A stretch of 64,000 nucleotides of DNA from Tolumonas osonensis. GTDB taxonomy: Bacteria; Pseudomonadota; Gammaproteobacteria; Enterobacterales; Aeromonadaceae. The translations under genes and the position numbers were made by a program. Positions 17,470 to 26,463 of this stretch are shown piece by piece; within the stretch, counting starts at the first letter, position 1; every line of letters starts with the position of its first letter. Under the pieces are notes generated by a model. That model was given only the letters and a program-made list of their open reading frames with translations, made no database searches and was not told the DNA's origin. The stretch is taken from NCBI RefSeq assembly GCF_014202415.1, contig NZ_JACHGR010000001.1:434001-498000 (forward strand), read 5' to 3'.

Positions 17470-17487
17470 TAGAAAAAGTTTTCTAAT
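17468..17487. promoter_or_regulatory. Palindromic operator O2 (tetR promoter)
   Basis: Arms ATTAGAAAA and TTTTCTAAT flank the centre AG, ending 10 bases before the tetR start codon. Together with O1 it gives the shared consensus T(C/T)AGAAAA-NN-TTTTCT(A/G)A. Confidence 0.7.
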
Positions 17488-17497
17488 TGAGGTACCC

Positions 17498-18160
17498 ATG
17501 ACCGAGTATTCCTCTTTGAATGAATCCGCTGCCAGTGCACACGGGGAAGAAACCCGCCTGAAACTGATTCATGCGGCAACGCCTGAGTTTATCGAACAGG
17601 GTTTCCGCGCTGCCCGGGTACAGCAGATCGCCGCGCGGGCCGGTGTCCGCTTATCCGCGATCAATTATTACTTTGGCAGTAAAGAGGGGCTGTATCTGGC
17701 TGTGCTGCGTTACCACGGCGAACTGGCCATCACCCAGCAACCGTTGCTGACTGACAATGCCCTGCCGTTGCCGGACCAGTTCCGCTTTCTGATCCACAGC
17801 GTGTTGTTACGGATGCTGGACGAACAGCAGGGCTGCCGGATAGCACAACTGGTGCTGCGGGAAATGGCCAATCCGACTGCCGCTCTGGATGATATTTATC
17901 AGCGTTTTCAGCAACCCCAGCTGCAGCAGATGTTCAGCCTGTTGCAGCAGATCCTGCCGGACGCCACCCGGGAGACGTTATTACGCTGCGTACTCAGCCT
18001 GATGAGTCAGTGCATCATGTATGTGCTGGCCCGCCCGCTGATAATCCGCACCAGCCCGCATCTGCTGACCGATCCCGGCTGGCTGGATGAGATCGAAAAC
18101 CATATTGTCCGTTTTAGCTGGGCCGGTCTGATGGCCTTACGGGAGGAATCGCATGCGTAA
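17498..18160 (+). CDS. TetR-family repressor of the ABC exporter operon
   Basis: This regulator has 220 residues. The N-terminal helix-turn-helix (about residues 15-65) shows ETRLKLIHAATPEF, QIAARAGV and INYYFGSKEGLY; the rest is a ligand-binding helical domain. The layout resembles the CecR (YbiH) regulator that precedes the ybhGFSR exporter genes in E. coli. The ATG at 17498 has GAGG 5 bases upstream; earlier in-frame starts run through the operators. It overlaps the next gene by 8 bases, so regulator and exporter are co-transcribed and probably autoregulated. Confidence 0.88.
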   Translation: MTEYSSLNESAASAHGEETRLKLIHAATPEFIEQGFRAARVQQIAARAGVRLSAINYYFGSKEGLYLAVLRYHGELAITQQPLLTDNALPLPDQFRFLIHSVLLRMLDEQQGCRIAQLVLREMANPTAALDDIYQRFQQPQLQQMFSLLQQILPDATRETLLRCVLSLMSQCIMYVLARPLIIRTSPHLLTDPGWLDEIENHIVRFSWAGLMALREESHA

Positions 18161-19109
18161 GTACATCCCATTGTTTGCTGCCTTGGGCTTAAGCGCTTGT
18201 CAGCCGGCAACGGAGAATACCCTGCCTGGTTATGTCGAAGGCGACTATATCCGGATTGCGACTCCCGTCGCCGGTTATCTGCGGGAGCTGGCGGTCAGCG
18301 AAGGACAACAGGTTCAGACCGGCCAGCCGTTGTTCCGTCTGGAAAGCAGTGAAGTCAGCAGCAATCAGCAGGCGGCGCAGGCGACCTTAAAGAAAGCGCA
18401 GGCCCAGGCCGCCGATCTCAGTAAAGGCAAACGCAGTGAAGAGATCGCCTCCCTCAACGCCCAGCTCGGTACCGCGCAGGCGGCGTTACGCCTGAGTGAA
18501 CAGGAGTTGCTGCGCCAGCAACGTCTGCGGAAACAGGGATTCAGCAATCAGGCGACGCTGGATCTGGCAATCAGCAGCCGCTCCCAGGCCGAAGGCAAAG
18601 TCCGCGATCTGAAAGCACAGCTGGCGTTGGCCGTACAGGCTGCCCGCTCCGATCTGCGTGAAGCCGCGCAGGCGGATATTACTGCCGCAGAAGCTCAGTT
18701 CAGTCATGCCGGCTGGTTACAGGCCCAGACTGCGCCTACCAGCCCGGTGACAGCAACGGTGGAAGAAACCTTATATCAGCTTGGTGAATGGATCCCGGCC
18801 GGTTCCCCGGTGGTGACGCTGTTAGCCCCCGAGGCGGTGAAGATCCGGTTCTATATTCCGGAAACAGCGCTGGCGACAATCAAGGCCGGGCAAAACATCG
18901 CCATCAGCTGTGATGGCTGCAAGGCGACGATTCCGGCCAGGATCAGTTTTATTGCCAGTAACGCGGAATACACCCCGCCGGTTATCTACAGTAAAGAAAA
19001 CCGCGCCAAACTGGTGTTTATGGTGGAAGCCAGACCGCTGGATACCAGCACCTTCCCGCTGCATCCCGGACAGCCGGTCGCTGTTGCACTGTCACCAACG
19101 GAGCAATAG
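18153..19109 (+). CDS. HlyD-family periplasmic adaptor lipoprotein
   Basis: This membrane fusion protein of 318 residues links an inner membrane ABC exporter to an outer membrane channel. An N-terminal signal ends in the lipobox LSAC (Cys16), so it is probably a lipoprotein. A barrel-sandwich half domain (YIRIATPVAGYLREL) is followed by a long coiled-coil hairpin (about residues 70-185, rich in Ala, Gln and Glu) and beta-barrel segments (EAVKIRFYIPE). It resembles E. coli YbhG. It overlaps tetR by 8 bases and precedes the ATPase by 3. Confidence 0.9.
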   Translation: MRKYIPLFAALGLSACQPATENTLPGYVEGDYIRIATPVAGYLRELAVSEGQQVQTGQPLFRLESSEVSSNQQAAQATLKKAQAQAADLSKGKRSEEIASLNAQLGTAQAALRLSEQELLRQQRLRKQGFSNQATLDLAISSRSQAEGKVRDLKAQLALAVQAARSDLREAAQADITAAEAQFSHAGWLQAQTAPTSPVTATVEETLYQLGEWIPAGSPVVTLLAPEAVKIRFYIPETALATIKAGQNIAISCDGCKATIPARISFIASNAEYTPPVIYSKENRAKLVFMVEARPLDTSTFPLHPGQPVAVALSPTEQ

Positions 19110-19112
19110 GCC

Positions 19113-20039
19113 ATGAACAGTGAAAACTGGATCATTGATGTGCAGGGGTTAAACAAGAGCTTCGGTGACAAGCTGGTCGTGGATAACCTGAGTCTGCAGG
19201 TACAACGTGGCGAGATCTTCGGTTTTCTCGGGCCGAACGGCAGCGGCAAAACCACCTCGATCCGCATGATGTGCGGTCTGCTGACTCCCGACAGCGGGTC
19301 CGGTCATACACTGGGCTATGACATTGTCCGGCAGGCGGCCGATATCAAACGCCATGTCGGTTATATGACGCAGCGCTTCGGCTTGTATGACGATTTAAGC
19401 CTGCGGGAAAATCTGGATTTCATTGCCCGCATTTATGGCATGCCGCAGCGGAAACAACGGGTTCAGCAGGCGCTGGAGCGACTGGGTTTGCAGGGGCGCC
19501 AGAATCAGCTGGCCGGTACCTTGTCCGGCGGCTGGAAACAACGGCTGGCGCTGGCGGCCTGCATGCTGCACGAACCGCAACTGTTGTTGCTGGATGAACC
19601 GACGGCAGGGGTTGATCCGAAAGCCCGCCGCGATTTCTGGGACGAGATCCATGAGCTGGCCGCAGAGGGTATGACCGTGCTGGTTTCCACGCATTACATG
19701 GATGAAGCCGAGCGCTGTCATCGTCTCGGTTATATCGCCTATGGCAAACTGTTGGCCGGTGGTACACCGAAAGAGCTGATCCAACAGAGTCAGTTTACGA
19801 CCTGGCTGGTTGAGGGTGAGGTCGACGTTCTTTTGTCGGTGCTGCAAAACCACCCTGCGATCACCCTGATTACCCGCTTCGGTAACAGCGTGCATATCAA
19901 TGGCCTGGATGCCTCTGCTTTAGCGAGGGCAATCGAACCATTCCGGCAACGCAGCGATCTGCGCTGGCAATTGATCACACCGCAACTGGAGGATGTGTTC
20001 ATCCATCTGATGCAGCAAAGTCAGGATAATTTCCGCTAG
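19113..20039 (+). CDS. ABC transporter ATP-binding protein (drug-exporter type)
   Basis: This ATPase has 308 residues. Walker A is GPNGSGKT (residues 40-47), the signature is LSGGWKQR and Walker B is LLLLDEPTAGVDP, followed by the switch histidine in STHYMDEAE. A C-terminal extension after the ATPase core is typical of the CcmA/DrrA type. E. coli YbhF is a double-length ATPase; here a single ATPase domain is present, so it should form a homodimer with the single ABC-2 permease. Confidence 0.93.
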   Translation: MNSENWIIDVQGLNKSFGDKLVVDNLSLQVQRGEIFGFLGPNGSGKTTSIRMMCGLLTPDSGSGHTLGYDIVRQAADIKRHVGYMTQRFGLYDDLSLRENLDFIARIYGMPQRKQRVQQALERLGLQGRQNQLAGTLSGGWKQRLALAACMLHEPQLLLLDEPTAGVDPKARRDFWDEIHELAAEGMTVLVSTHYMDEAERCHRLGYIAYGKLLAGGTPKELIQQSQFTTWLVEGEVDVLLSVLQNHPAITLITRFGNSVHINGLDASALARAIEPFRQRSDLRWQLITPQLEDVFIHLMQQSQDNFR

Positions 20040-20047
20040 AGGTGCTT

Positions 20048-21184
20048 ATGAATCAGATAATAAGCTGGCACCGTCTGCTGGCGATGATCGCGAAAGAGTT
20101 TATCCAGCTGCGCCGGGATCGACTCACTTTCGCCATGATGCTGGGTATTCCGCTGATCCAGCTGATCCTGTTCGGGTTTGCCATAAATGGCGATCCCAAG
20201 CACCTGCCAACCGTCATCGTGGCGCATGAACAGACGCCGTTTACCCGCGCCATCGTGCAGGGATTAGAAAACAGCGCTTATTTTCAGCTGGTCGCAACCG
20301 ATCTGGGTGAGGCCGAAGCCGATCACTGGCTGGAAGAAGGCGATGCCCAGTTTGCCGTGGTCATTCCGGCCGGATTTGCCAAAAAACTGCAACGCGGAGA
20401 ACGGCCGCAACTGCTGGTTGCAGCCGATGCCACCGATCCTTCCGCGACCGCCAACGCGATTGGTGCCCTGCAGCAGCTCAGTCAGCAATGGCTGCAATAC
20501 GAACTGACCGGCGCACTCAGTTCCCTGAATGGTAAGGCGCAACCCTATGAGGTGGTGATCCAGCGGCGGTTTAATCCGGAAGGTCTGACGCAATACAACA
20601 TTGTGCCCGGCCTGATGGGCGTGATCCTCACCATGACCATGATCATGATGACCGCGCTGGCCGTTACCCGGGAAGTGGAGCGCGGCACGATGGAAAATCT
20701 GCTGGCCACCCCGGTGCGGCCACTGGAAGTGATGCTGGGCAAGATCCTGCCTTATGTGCTGATTGGCTTTGTGCAGGTCGCGGTGATCCTTTCGCTGGCA
20801 AAGCTCTTGTTCGCAGTGCCATTTATTGGTCCGGCCGGCTGGTTGTTACTGGGCATCCTGGTGTTTATTGCCGCCAACCTCAGCATCGGCATCACCATCT
20901 CCAGCGTGGCCCGCAACCAGACCCAGGCGATGCAGATGACCTTTTTCTTTTTTCTGCCATCCATGCTGCTGTCCGGCTTCATGTTCCCGTTCCGTGGCAT
21001 GCCGTTCTGGGCTCAGCAGATTGGTGAGCTGTTACCCCTGACACACTTTATCCGCTTGATCCGCGGAATTATGCTGAAAGGAAACGGCATGGCGGAAATG
21101 TGGCCGCATTTGTGGCCGTTATTACTGTTTTTATTCGCTATGCTGTTAATAGGTGTGCTGCGATTCCGGAAAACGCTGGATTAA
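20048..21184 (+). CDS. ABC-2 type permease (YbhS/YbhR-like)
   Basis: This inner membrane exporter subunit has 378 residues. One N-terminal membrane helix (near residue 30) is followed by a large periplasmic domain (to about residue 175) and a cluster of five or so helices, the ABC-2 layout. Segments such as REVERGTMENLLATPVRP and QIGELLPLTHFIRLIRGI are family-typical. The ATG at 20048 has AGAGG 5 bases upstream; a GTG two codons earlier would overlap that site. E. coli uses two permeases (YbhS, YbhR); here there is one, so a homodimer is implied. Confidence 0.92.
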   Translation: MNQIISWHRLLAMIAKEFIQLRRDRLTFAMMLGIPLIQLILFGFAINGDPKHLPTVIVAHEQTPFTRAIVQGLENSAYFQLVATDLGEAEADHWLEEGDAQFAVVIPAGFAKKLQRGERPQLLVAADATDPSATANAIGALQQLSQQWLQYELTGALSSLNGKAQPYEVVIQRRFNPEGLTQYNIVPGLMGVILTMTMIMMTALAVTREVERGTMENLLATPVRPLEVMLGKILPYVLIGFVQVAVILSLAKLLFAVPFIGPAGWLLLGILVFIAANLSIGITISSVARNQTQAMQMTFFFFLPSMLLSGFMFPFRGMPFWAQQIGELLPLTHFIRLIRGIMLKGNGMAEMWPHLWPLLLFLFAMLLIGVLRFRKTLD

Positions 21185-21203
21185 AACTGGAGTGAATGAT
21201 CCG

Positions 21204-22517
21204 ATGAAAAAATCATTATTGTCTGCCCTCATACTGCTGGGGTTTTCCCCGTGGGTGTATGCCGAAAGCCTGCTCGACATCTATCACCAAGCCCGGGAAA
21301 AAGATCCGCAGTTGCAGGAAACCCAGGCGCAACGTAATGCCGCCTTTGAAAAAATCAACGAAGCCGATGCCGCCAAACTGCCGCAGATTGGTCTGGATGC
21401 GAATGTCAATTATCTGAAATCAAACAATGATGACGCCTATACAGCCCGCACTACCGGTGCGGGGATCACCCTGACCCAGGCGGTATTCCGCCAGTCAATC
21501 TGGATGAATTCGGATATCACCAGCAAACAGGCGCTGGCCAGCGATGTCGCACTGAATCTGGAGAAACAGAGCCTGATTTTGCGTACTGCGCAAGCCTATT
21601 TCAGTGTGCTGGCCGCACAGGATAGTCTGGAATATTCCCTCGCCAACGAAAAAGCGCTGCAGCGTCAGCTGGATGAAACCCAGCAGCGGTTCGATGTCGG
21701 CATGACGGCGATCACCGATGTCCAGGAAGCCAAGGCCGCGCATGATCTGGCGGTGGCTGATACCATCAATACCCAGAACACCCTGTCGAACAGCTATGAA
21801 GCGCTGCGCCAGCTGACCGGTACCGAACACCGGTTTCTGGATGTACTGAATACCGAACGCTTCAGCCCCGGTCAAATGACGCAAAGTGCCGATCAATGGC
21901 TGAAACAGGCCCAGGATCACAGCCTGACGCTGAACCAGTTACGTATCGCCAAAGACGTGGCCAGACAACAGATTGATCTGGCCAAAACCGGTCATCTGCC
22001 GACACTGGATCTGAAGCTGGGCGCCAACTCCGACTACACCGATTATGAAAAAAATACCACTTCGAAGCAGGATGGCACCGTCAATCAGGGCACCATCGGC
22101 CTGCAATTCAACCTGCCACTCTATTCCGGCGGCGCGACGCAGTCACAGGTAAAACAGGCGCAGTTTAACTATGTCGCGGCCAGCGAAAATCTGGAAAAGA
22201 CCTACCGCAGCATGCAGGCGGATCTGTATAAAAACTACAACAACGTGTTCGCCAGTGTCGGTACCATCAAGGCGTATCAGCAATCGGTCATTTCTGCCGA
22301 CAGCGCCCTGACCGCCACACAGGCCGGTTATCAGGTGGGAACCCGTACCATCGTGGACGTACTGACCGCGACGACCAAACTCTATTTTGCCAAGCAGAAA
22401 CTCTCCGATGCCCGTTACAACTACATCCTGAATACTCTGCAACTGAAACTGACGGCCGGCATATTGTCGGAACAGGATCTGCTGGACATCAATAACGGAC
22501 TGATAACGAAAAAATGA
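21204..22517 (+). CDS. tolC: TolC-family outer membrane channel
   Basis: This outer membrane factor has 437 residues. A signal peptide (cleavage after WVYA, about residue 20) precedes SLLDIYHQAREKDPQL, typical of the start of TolC proteins. The long alternating helical and beta regions follow, with the C-terminal hairpin repeat. No lipobox is present, so it is a TolC rather than a NodT-type channel. It is in the exporter operon, 19 bases after the permease. The whole operon is divergent from nudF, the neighbour of tolC in E. coli, so this may also be the organism's general TolC. Confidence 0.9.
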   Translation: MKKSLLSALILLGFSPWVYAESLLDIYHQAREKDPQLQETQAQRNAAFEKINEADAAKLPQIGLDANVNYLKSNNDDAYTARTTGAGITLTQAVFRQSIWMNSDITSKQALASDVALNLEKQSLILRTAQAYFSVLAAQDSLEYSLANEKALQRQLDETQQRFDVGMTAITDVQEAKAAHDLAVADTINTQNTLSNSYEALRQLTGTEHRFLDVLNTERFSPGQMTQSADQWLKQAQDHSLTLNQLRIAKDVARQQIDLAKTGHLPTLDLKLGANSDYTDYEKNTTSKQDGTVNQGTIGLQFNLPLYSGGATQSQVKQAQFNYVAASENLEKTYRSMQADLYKNYNNVFASVGTIKAYQQSVISADSALTATQAGYQVGTRTIVDVLTATTKLYFAKQKLSDARYNYILNTLQLKLTAGILSEQDLLDINNGLITKK

Positions 22518-23470
22518 CACAAAACCGCATTCCCGCTTCTTTCTTTGGCATGGTGCTCGGCCTGTCCGGTCTGGGACAAGCATGGCGTATCGCCGCGCAT
22601 CTGTGGCAGTTACCGGCGCTGATTGGCGAGAGCCTGCTACTACTCGCCGGCATGGTCTGGGCTGTATTGCTGCTGACTTATTGTTTACAGGCGATCCGTC
22701 ACTTTGAACTGGTAAAAGCCGAATTTCTGCATCCGGTACAGGGTGGCACCCCCGCATTGCTGGGCGTTTCCACGCTCTTGATCGTCCTGGCGGTATTGCC
22801 CTATTCCCTTACCGCCGCATGGCTGCTGACAATAGCGGGTATCAGCTGGCATCTGGTGTTTTCCCTGTGGCATACCGGCACTCTCTGGCAGGGTGGCCGC
22901 GACACGCTGGATACCGCGCCCACGCTCTATCTGCCGACCGTCGCCGGTAACTTTACCAGTGCGGCCGCCCTAGGGGCTTTAGGACATGCCGACTGGGGCT
23001 GGTTGTTTCTCGGCGCCGGCGTGTTCTCCTGGCTGGCGCTGGAATCACTGATTATTCAGCGCCTATGGCATCCGAAAACCATGCCGGTCGCTCAGCGCCC
23101 GTTGCTCGGAATTCAGTTTGCGCCACCGGTCGTCTGTGCCATGGCGTGTCTAATGTTAATACCGGGCAGCACCGAACCCTGGCTGCTGATGCTGTGGGGA
23201 TATGGATTGTTTCAGTTACTGCTGGGATTACGTCTCGGTCGCTGGCTGGGGGCACAGGCGTTTGCACCCTCTTACTGGGCGTATACCTTCGGTGTTGCTG
23301 CCACCACGGTCAGTGGTCTGAAACTGGCGGCCGCCGGATTACCATCCGCACAATGGCTGGCGATCCCTATTTTTGCCGGTGCGAATCTGTTTATTGGTTA
23401 TCTGGCCTTCCGGACAGTGCAGTTGCTGCTGCGCGGTCAGCTCTATGGAAAAGGGAAAGCCGCCAGATAG
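22514..23470 (+). CDS. TehA-like TDT-family membrane transporter
   Basis: This integral membrane protein of 318 residues has about ten membrane segments. It matches the tellurite-resistance/dicarboxylate transporter (TehA, SLAC1-like anion channel) family: IPASFFGMVLGLSGLGQAWR at the N-terminus, YLPTVAGNFTSA in the middle and YWAYTFGVAA in the seventh helix. Substrates in the family are anions, not tellurite itself. It overlaps the tolC stop by four bases, so it is the last gene of the exporter operon. Its link to drug export is not obvious. Confidence 0.87.
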   Translation: MTQNRIPASFFGMVLGLSGLGQAWRIAAHLWQLPALIGESLLLLAGMVWAVLLLTYCLQAIRHFELVKAEFLHPVQGGTPALLGVSTLLIVLAVLPYSLTAAWLLTIAGISWHLVFSLWHTGTLWQGGRDTLDTAPTLYLPTVAGNFTSAAALGALGHADWGWLFLGAGVFSWLALESLIIQRLWHPKTMPVAQRPLLGIQFAPPVVCAMACLMLIPGSTEPWLLMLWGYGLFQLLLGLRLGRWLGAQAFAPSYWAYTFGVAATTVSGLKLAAAGLPSAQWLAIPIFAGANLFIGYLAFRTVQLLLRGQLYGKGKAAR

Positions 23471-23478
23471 CTGGCGGC
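23459..23478. terminator. Hairpin at the tehA 3' end
   Basis: A perfect 8-bp stem, GCCGCCAG / CTGGCGGC, has the loop ATAG, which contains the tehA stop codon. There is no strong T-run. It lies between two convergent genes and may act as a weak bidirectional terminator. Confidence 0.5.
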
Positions 23479-23486
23479 TCCATTAA

Positions 23487-24761
23487 TCAGCGGAAATCGA
23501 ACTGTTCGTAATGCAGCTGGGCGGCGGGAACATGTTTTAACAGCATATCCCGCATGGCTTTCGGGCCACAGAACCAGAGCCGGGTATCTTCATCGATCTC
23601 CAGACGTGTCGGATCCAGAAAGCCGTCGGTTTGCCGATCGACGATGGTGAGTCTGACCCCGGTCTGTTTCGCCAGTTGCTGCAGACGCTCGGCGAACAGG
23701 ATCTCCTGCTGGCTGTTCACACAGTAATAGAGATGCGCGCCCGGTCGGTGATACCCCTCTGCGGCCAGCCCTTCCAGCCAGGCCAGAAACGGCGTGATGC
23801 CAATGCCACCGGCAATCCAGTACTCCTGACCACCGGACTCTGGCAGCACAAACCGGCCATACGGCCCTTCCACCGTGACCTCATCGCCCACCTGCACCTG
23901 TTCTGACAACTGGCGGGTATAATCGCCCAATGCCTTGATCGCAAAAATGATGCTGCCATTCTGCACATCTTCGCGCACAATCGTGAACGGGTGCGATCCT
24001 TCGTCTTTATGCAGTGTCAGCAGGGCAAACTGCCCCGGCAGATACTCGTCCTGAAAGTCCATCGGTAGTGCCACTTCGATCTCCAGCACATTACCTTCAT
24101 GCTGACGCAGTGCGATGACTTCGCCCTGATAACGCTGTAAGCGGCCAATCTGGCCGAACAGACTCCACAAGGCAGCCAACGACCCCAGCACACCGGCGGT
24201 CAGCGTCAGCAGGCCAAACGGCGCCCAGCGGGTGTCATCAGGTAACAGATAAATACTGTGGAAGGCCGCCAGCAGAAACAGTACCGCACCGACTTTGTGG
24301 ATCTGGCGGAAACGGCCATAGGGCAGGACTTTAACCAGACTGATGATCATGAACAGGATCATGGCATAGAAGCAGTATTCCCCGGCCTCTTTGGCAATAC
24401 CACGCCAGGCATCCGGTACATGTGTGCCCGCCGGTCTTGGCCCTAACGTGATAAGACCCCAGTCCACCAGCCAGCGGGGTGATTTGGTCAGCAGCCAGTG
24501 CAGCAGTACCATGCTGCCGGCAGTGATACCGCTCCATTTATGCAACTGATACAGATGATCCAAGCCCCCTAACCGCTGTTCCAGCCAGGACGGACGGGTC
24601 GCCATCAGCATTAACGCCCCCATCAGGGCAAGCGCCAGAATGCCGGTTAACTGAATGCCCTGATTACGCCAGAACAGAAACCCCTGTTGCAGCGCATCGG
24701 TGGGTAACGCTAAAACCCAGCAGATGAGAGAAATGACAAGAAGTGAAATCAGATAACGCAT
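23487..24761 (-). CDS. Ferric-reductase-like transmembrane flavoprotein
   Basis: This protein has 424 residues. The N-terminal half has about six membrane helices with the histidines expected for heme ligation (LHKWSG, MVLLHWLL, RQIHKVG, AAFHSIY). The C-terminal half is a ferredoxin-NADP reductase-type domain: FAD segment GSHPFTIV, NAD-binding AGGIGITPFLAW and FCGPKAMRD. It probably moves electrons from NAD(P)H across the inner membrane; the acceptor (iron, copper or another) is unknown. It is a single gene; a palindrome lies 50 bases upstream of its start. Confidence 0.87.
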   Translation of the reverse strand: MRYLISLLVISLICWVLALPTDALQQGFLFWRNQGIQLTGILALALMGALMLMATRPSWLEQRLGGLDHLYQLHKWSGITAGSMVLLHWLLTKSPRWLVDWGLITLGPRPAGTHVPDAWRGIAKEAGEYCFYAMILFMIISLVKVLPYGRFRQIHKVGAVLFLLAAFHSIYLLPDDTRWAPFGLLTLTAGVLGSLAALWSLFGQIGRLQRYQGEVIALRQHEGNVLEIEVALPMDFQDEYLPGQFALLTLHKDEGSHPFTIVREDVQNGSIIFAIKALGDYTRQLSEQVQVGDEVTVEGPYGRFVLPESGGQEYWIAGGIGITPFLAWLEGLAAEGYHRPGAHLYYCVNSQQEILFAERLQQLAKQTGVRLTIVDRQTDGFLDPTRLEIDEDTRLWFCGPKAMRDMLLKHVPAAQLHYEQFDFR

Positions 24762-24810
24762 ATAAAGACATCCTTTTAGTCCCGGATATCTTTAAGTAAA
24801 ACAAAGAGTC

Positions 24811-24828
24811 GTGGCAAAGCTGTGCCAC
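24811..24828. promoter_or_regulatory. Near-perfect palindrome upstream of the ferric-reductase-like gene
   Basis: GTGGCA and TGCCAC flank A-AGCT-G, so 16 of 18 positions are symmetric. It lies 50-67 bases before the start codon and overlaps a candidate -35 (TTGCCA on the minus strand). It is a candidate operator. Confidence 0.4.
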
Positions 24829-24844
24829 AAGTGTGACAAAGTGC

Positions 24845-24874
24845 AACACCCTGCTCCGAACGGAACAGGGTGTT
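24845..24874. terminator. Terminator after hldE
   Basis: A 14-bp stem with one mismatched position that can pair as G-U in RNA (AACACCCTG... / ...CAGGGTGTT) and a two-base loop lies 9 bases after the hldE stop. It is followed on the minus strand by a T-containing stretch. Confidence 0.7.
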
Positions 24875-24882
24875 ACCTCAAT

Positions 24883-26328
24883 TTACCGGCATTCGCGTTC
24901 GATGATGGTTTTGACGATGTTGCTGGTCGAACAGCCATCTTCAAAATGCAGCACCCGAACCTCGCCGCCATTAGCGGTCACTTCGGCATAACCGGCAATA
25001 TCCTCCGGCTGGTAGTCACCGCCTTTCACCAGCAGATCCGGCAGGATCTCGGCGATCACGCGCTGCGGCGTGTCTTCGGTAAACGGCACCACCCAGTCCA
25101 CTGAATCCAGTGCCGCCAGGACCGCCATCCGTTGATCTTCCGGTACAATCGGGCGTTTTTCGCCTTTCAGACGACGCACCGAGGCATCGTCATTCACCGC
25201 CACGATCAGGCGATCACCCAGTTTATGTGCCGCCTTCAGATAAGAGACATGCCCGGCATGCAGAATATCGAAGCAACCGTTGGTCATGACGATTTTCTCG
25301 CCACGGCGACGCGCCGCCAGCACAGCGGTTTTCAGCTCGGCTTCATTCATCACCCCGAACGCCTGCTCCATGCTGCTGTGTTCATGCAGCGCCTGCGCCA
25401 GCTCCTGCGGACTCACGGTGGAAGTACCGAGTTTCGCCACCACGACCCCGGCTGCACAGTTGGCAATCGCACAGGCTTCTTCCAGCGATTTGCCGGCCGA
25501 CAGGGCGGTTGCCAGCGCACCGACCACGGTATCACCGGCGCCGGTCACATCGAACACTTCGCGTGCCTGAGTGCGCAGCGTCAGCACCGCACCGCCACGG
25601 CGCACCAGCAGCATGCCGTTTTCGGAACGGGTTACCAGCAGCGCTTCCAGATCGAGTTCATTCAGCAGATTTTTCGCTTTCTCGATCAGATCATCTTCGT
25701 TCTTCACTTTGCCGACGATGGTTTCAAACTCCAGCATATTGGGTTTGATCAAGGTCGCACCGCGGTATTTCTCAAAGCTGGTACCTTTCGGATCAATCAG
25801 TACCGGCACCTTGTGTTTCCGTGCCAGCTGAATAATATCCTGCACGCAGGTCAGTGCCCCTTTGGCATAGTCGGAAAGGATCAGCACATCAAAATCCGGC
25901 AGGGCCGCATCCAGTTTTGCCAGCAACGGCGCCGGATCAGCCGTGGCGAACGAATCTTCAAAATCCAGGCGGATCAGTTGCTGATTACCACTGAGAATAC
26001 GCAGCTTGGTAATGGTCGGCAGGTCCGCGACCTTGACCAGATCCGAGGCCACCTTGTGTCCCGCCAGTTTCGCTTCCAGACTATCCGCCGCCTCATCCTG
26101 ACCGACAAAACCCAGCAGTGTCGTTTTACCGCCCAGCGCCGCGACGTTTAAGGCGACGTTGGCCGCGCCACCAGGGCGATCCTCATTTTTTTCGACTTTT
26201 ACCACCGGTACCGGGGCTTCGGGGGAAATACGACGGGTCGGACCACTCCAGTAGCGATCCAGCATGATATCGCCGACCACCAGCACACGGGCAGCGGAAA
26301 AATCAGGTAAGGTAATGCGCATAGTCAT
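24883..26328 (-). CDS. hldE: Bifunctional heptose 7-phosphate kinase / heptose 1-phosphate adenylyltransferase
   Basis: HldE makes ADP-heptose for the lipopolysaccharide inner core. The protein has 481 residues. The N-terminal ribokinase-type kinase (to about residue 330) has [22 protein letters not shown] and [13 protein letters not shown] with the catalytic Asp. The C-terminal nucleotidyltransferase has [17 protein letters not shown] chose the ATG at 26328, with GAG at suitable distance; MRITLP at 26322 is possible. It is divergent from the next gene, an LPS acyltransferase, so both serve lipid A/LPS synthesis. Confidence 0.97.
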   Translation of the reverse strand: MTMRITLPDFSAARVLVVGDIMLDRYWSGPTRRISPEAPVPVVKVEKNEDRPGGAANVALNVAALGGKTTLLGFVGQDEAADSLEAKLAGHKVASDLVKVADLPTITKLRILSGNQQLIRLDFEDSFATADPAPLLAKLDAALPDFDVLILSDYAKGALTCVQDIIQLARKHKVPVLIDPKGTSFEKYRGATLIKPNMLEFETIVGKVKNEDDLIEKAKNLLNELDLEALLVTRSENGMLLVRRGGAVLTLRTQAREVFDVTGAGDTVVGALATALSAGKSLEEACAIANCAAGVVVAKLGTSTVSPQELAQALHEHSSMEQAFGVMNEAELKTAVLAARRRGEKIVMTNGCFDILHAGHVSYLKAAHKLGDRLIVAVNDDASVRRLKGEKRPIVPEDQRMAVLAALDSVDWVVPFTEDTPQRVIAEILPDLLVKGGDYQPEDIAGYAEVTANGGEVRVLHFEDGCSTSNIVKTIIERECR

Positions 26329-26463
26329 GATGTTTACTCAATACTGACTCTGAATTGCGCGCAGTCTATCACAGCCCGGATGATGATTCGCCTCCCTGAG
26401 CGCCATTTGCTAAACTGGGGAGGCTTTTATCATTTTCTAAACCTAATTTTCCGGTCATCTGCC

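Noticed and set aside
17396-17497. N-terminal extension of tetR to an upstream start
   Set aside because: It would run through both palindromes and the promoter; the ATG at 17498 has a strong ribosome site and begins a normal TetR N-terminus.
25132-26151. A 339-codon open frame opposite hldE
   Set aside because: It is antisense to a well-identified gene with all catalytic motifs; no ribosome site or domain pattern.
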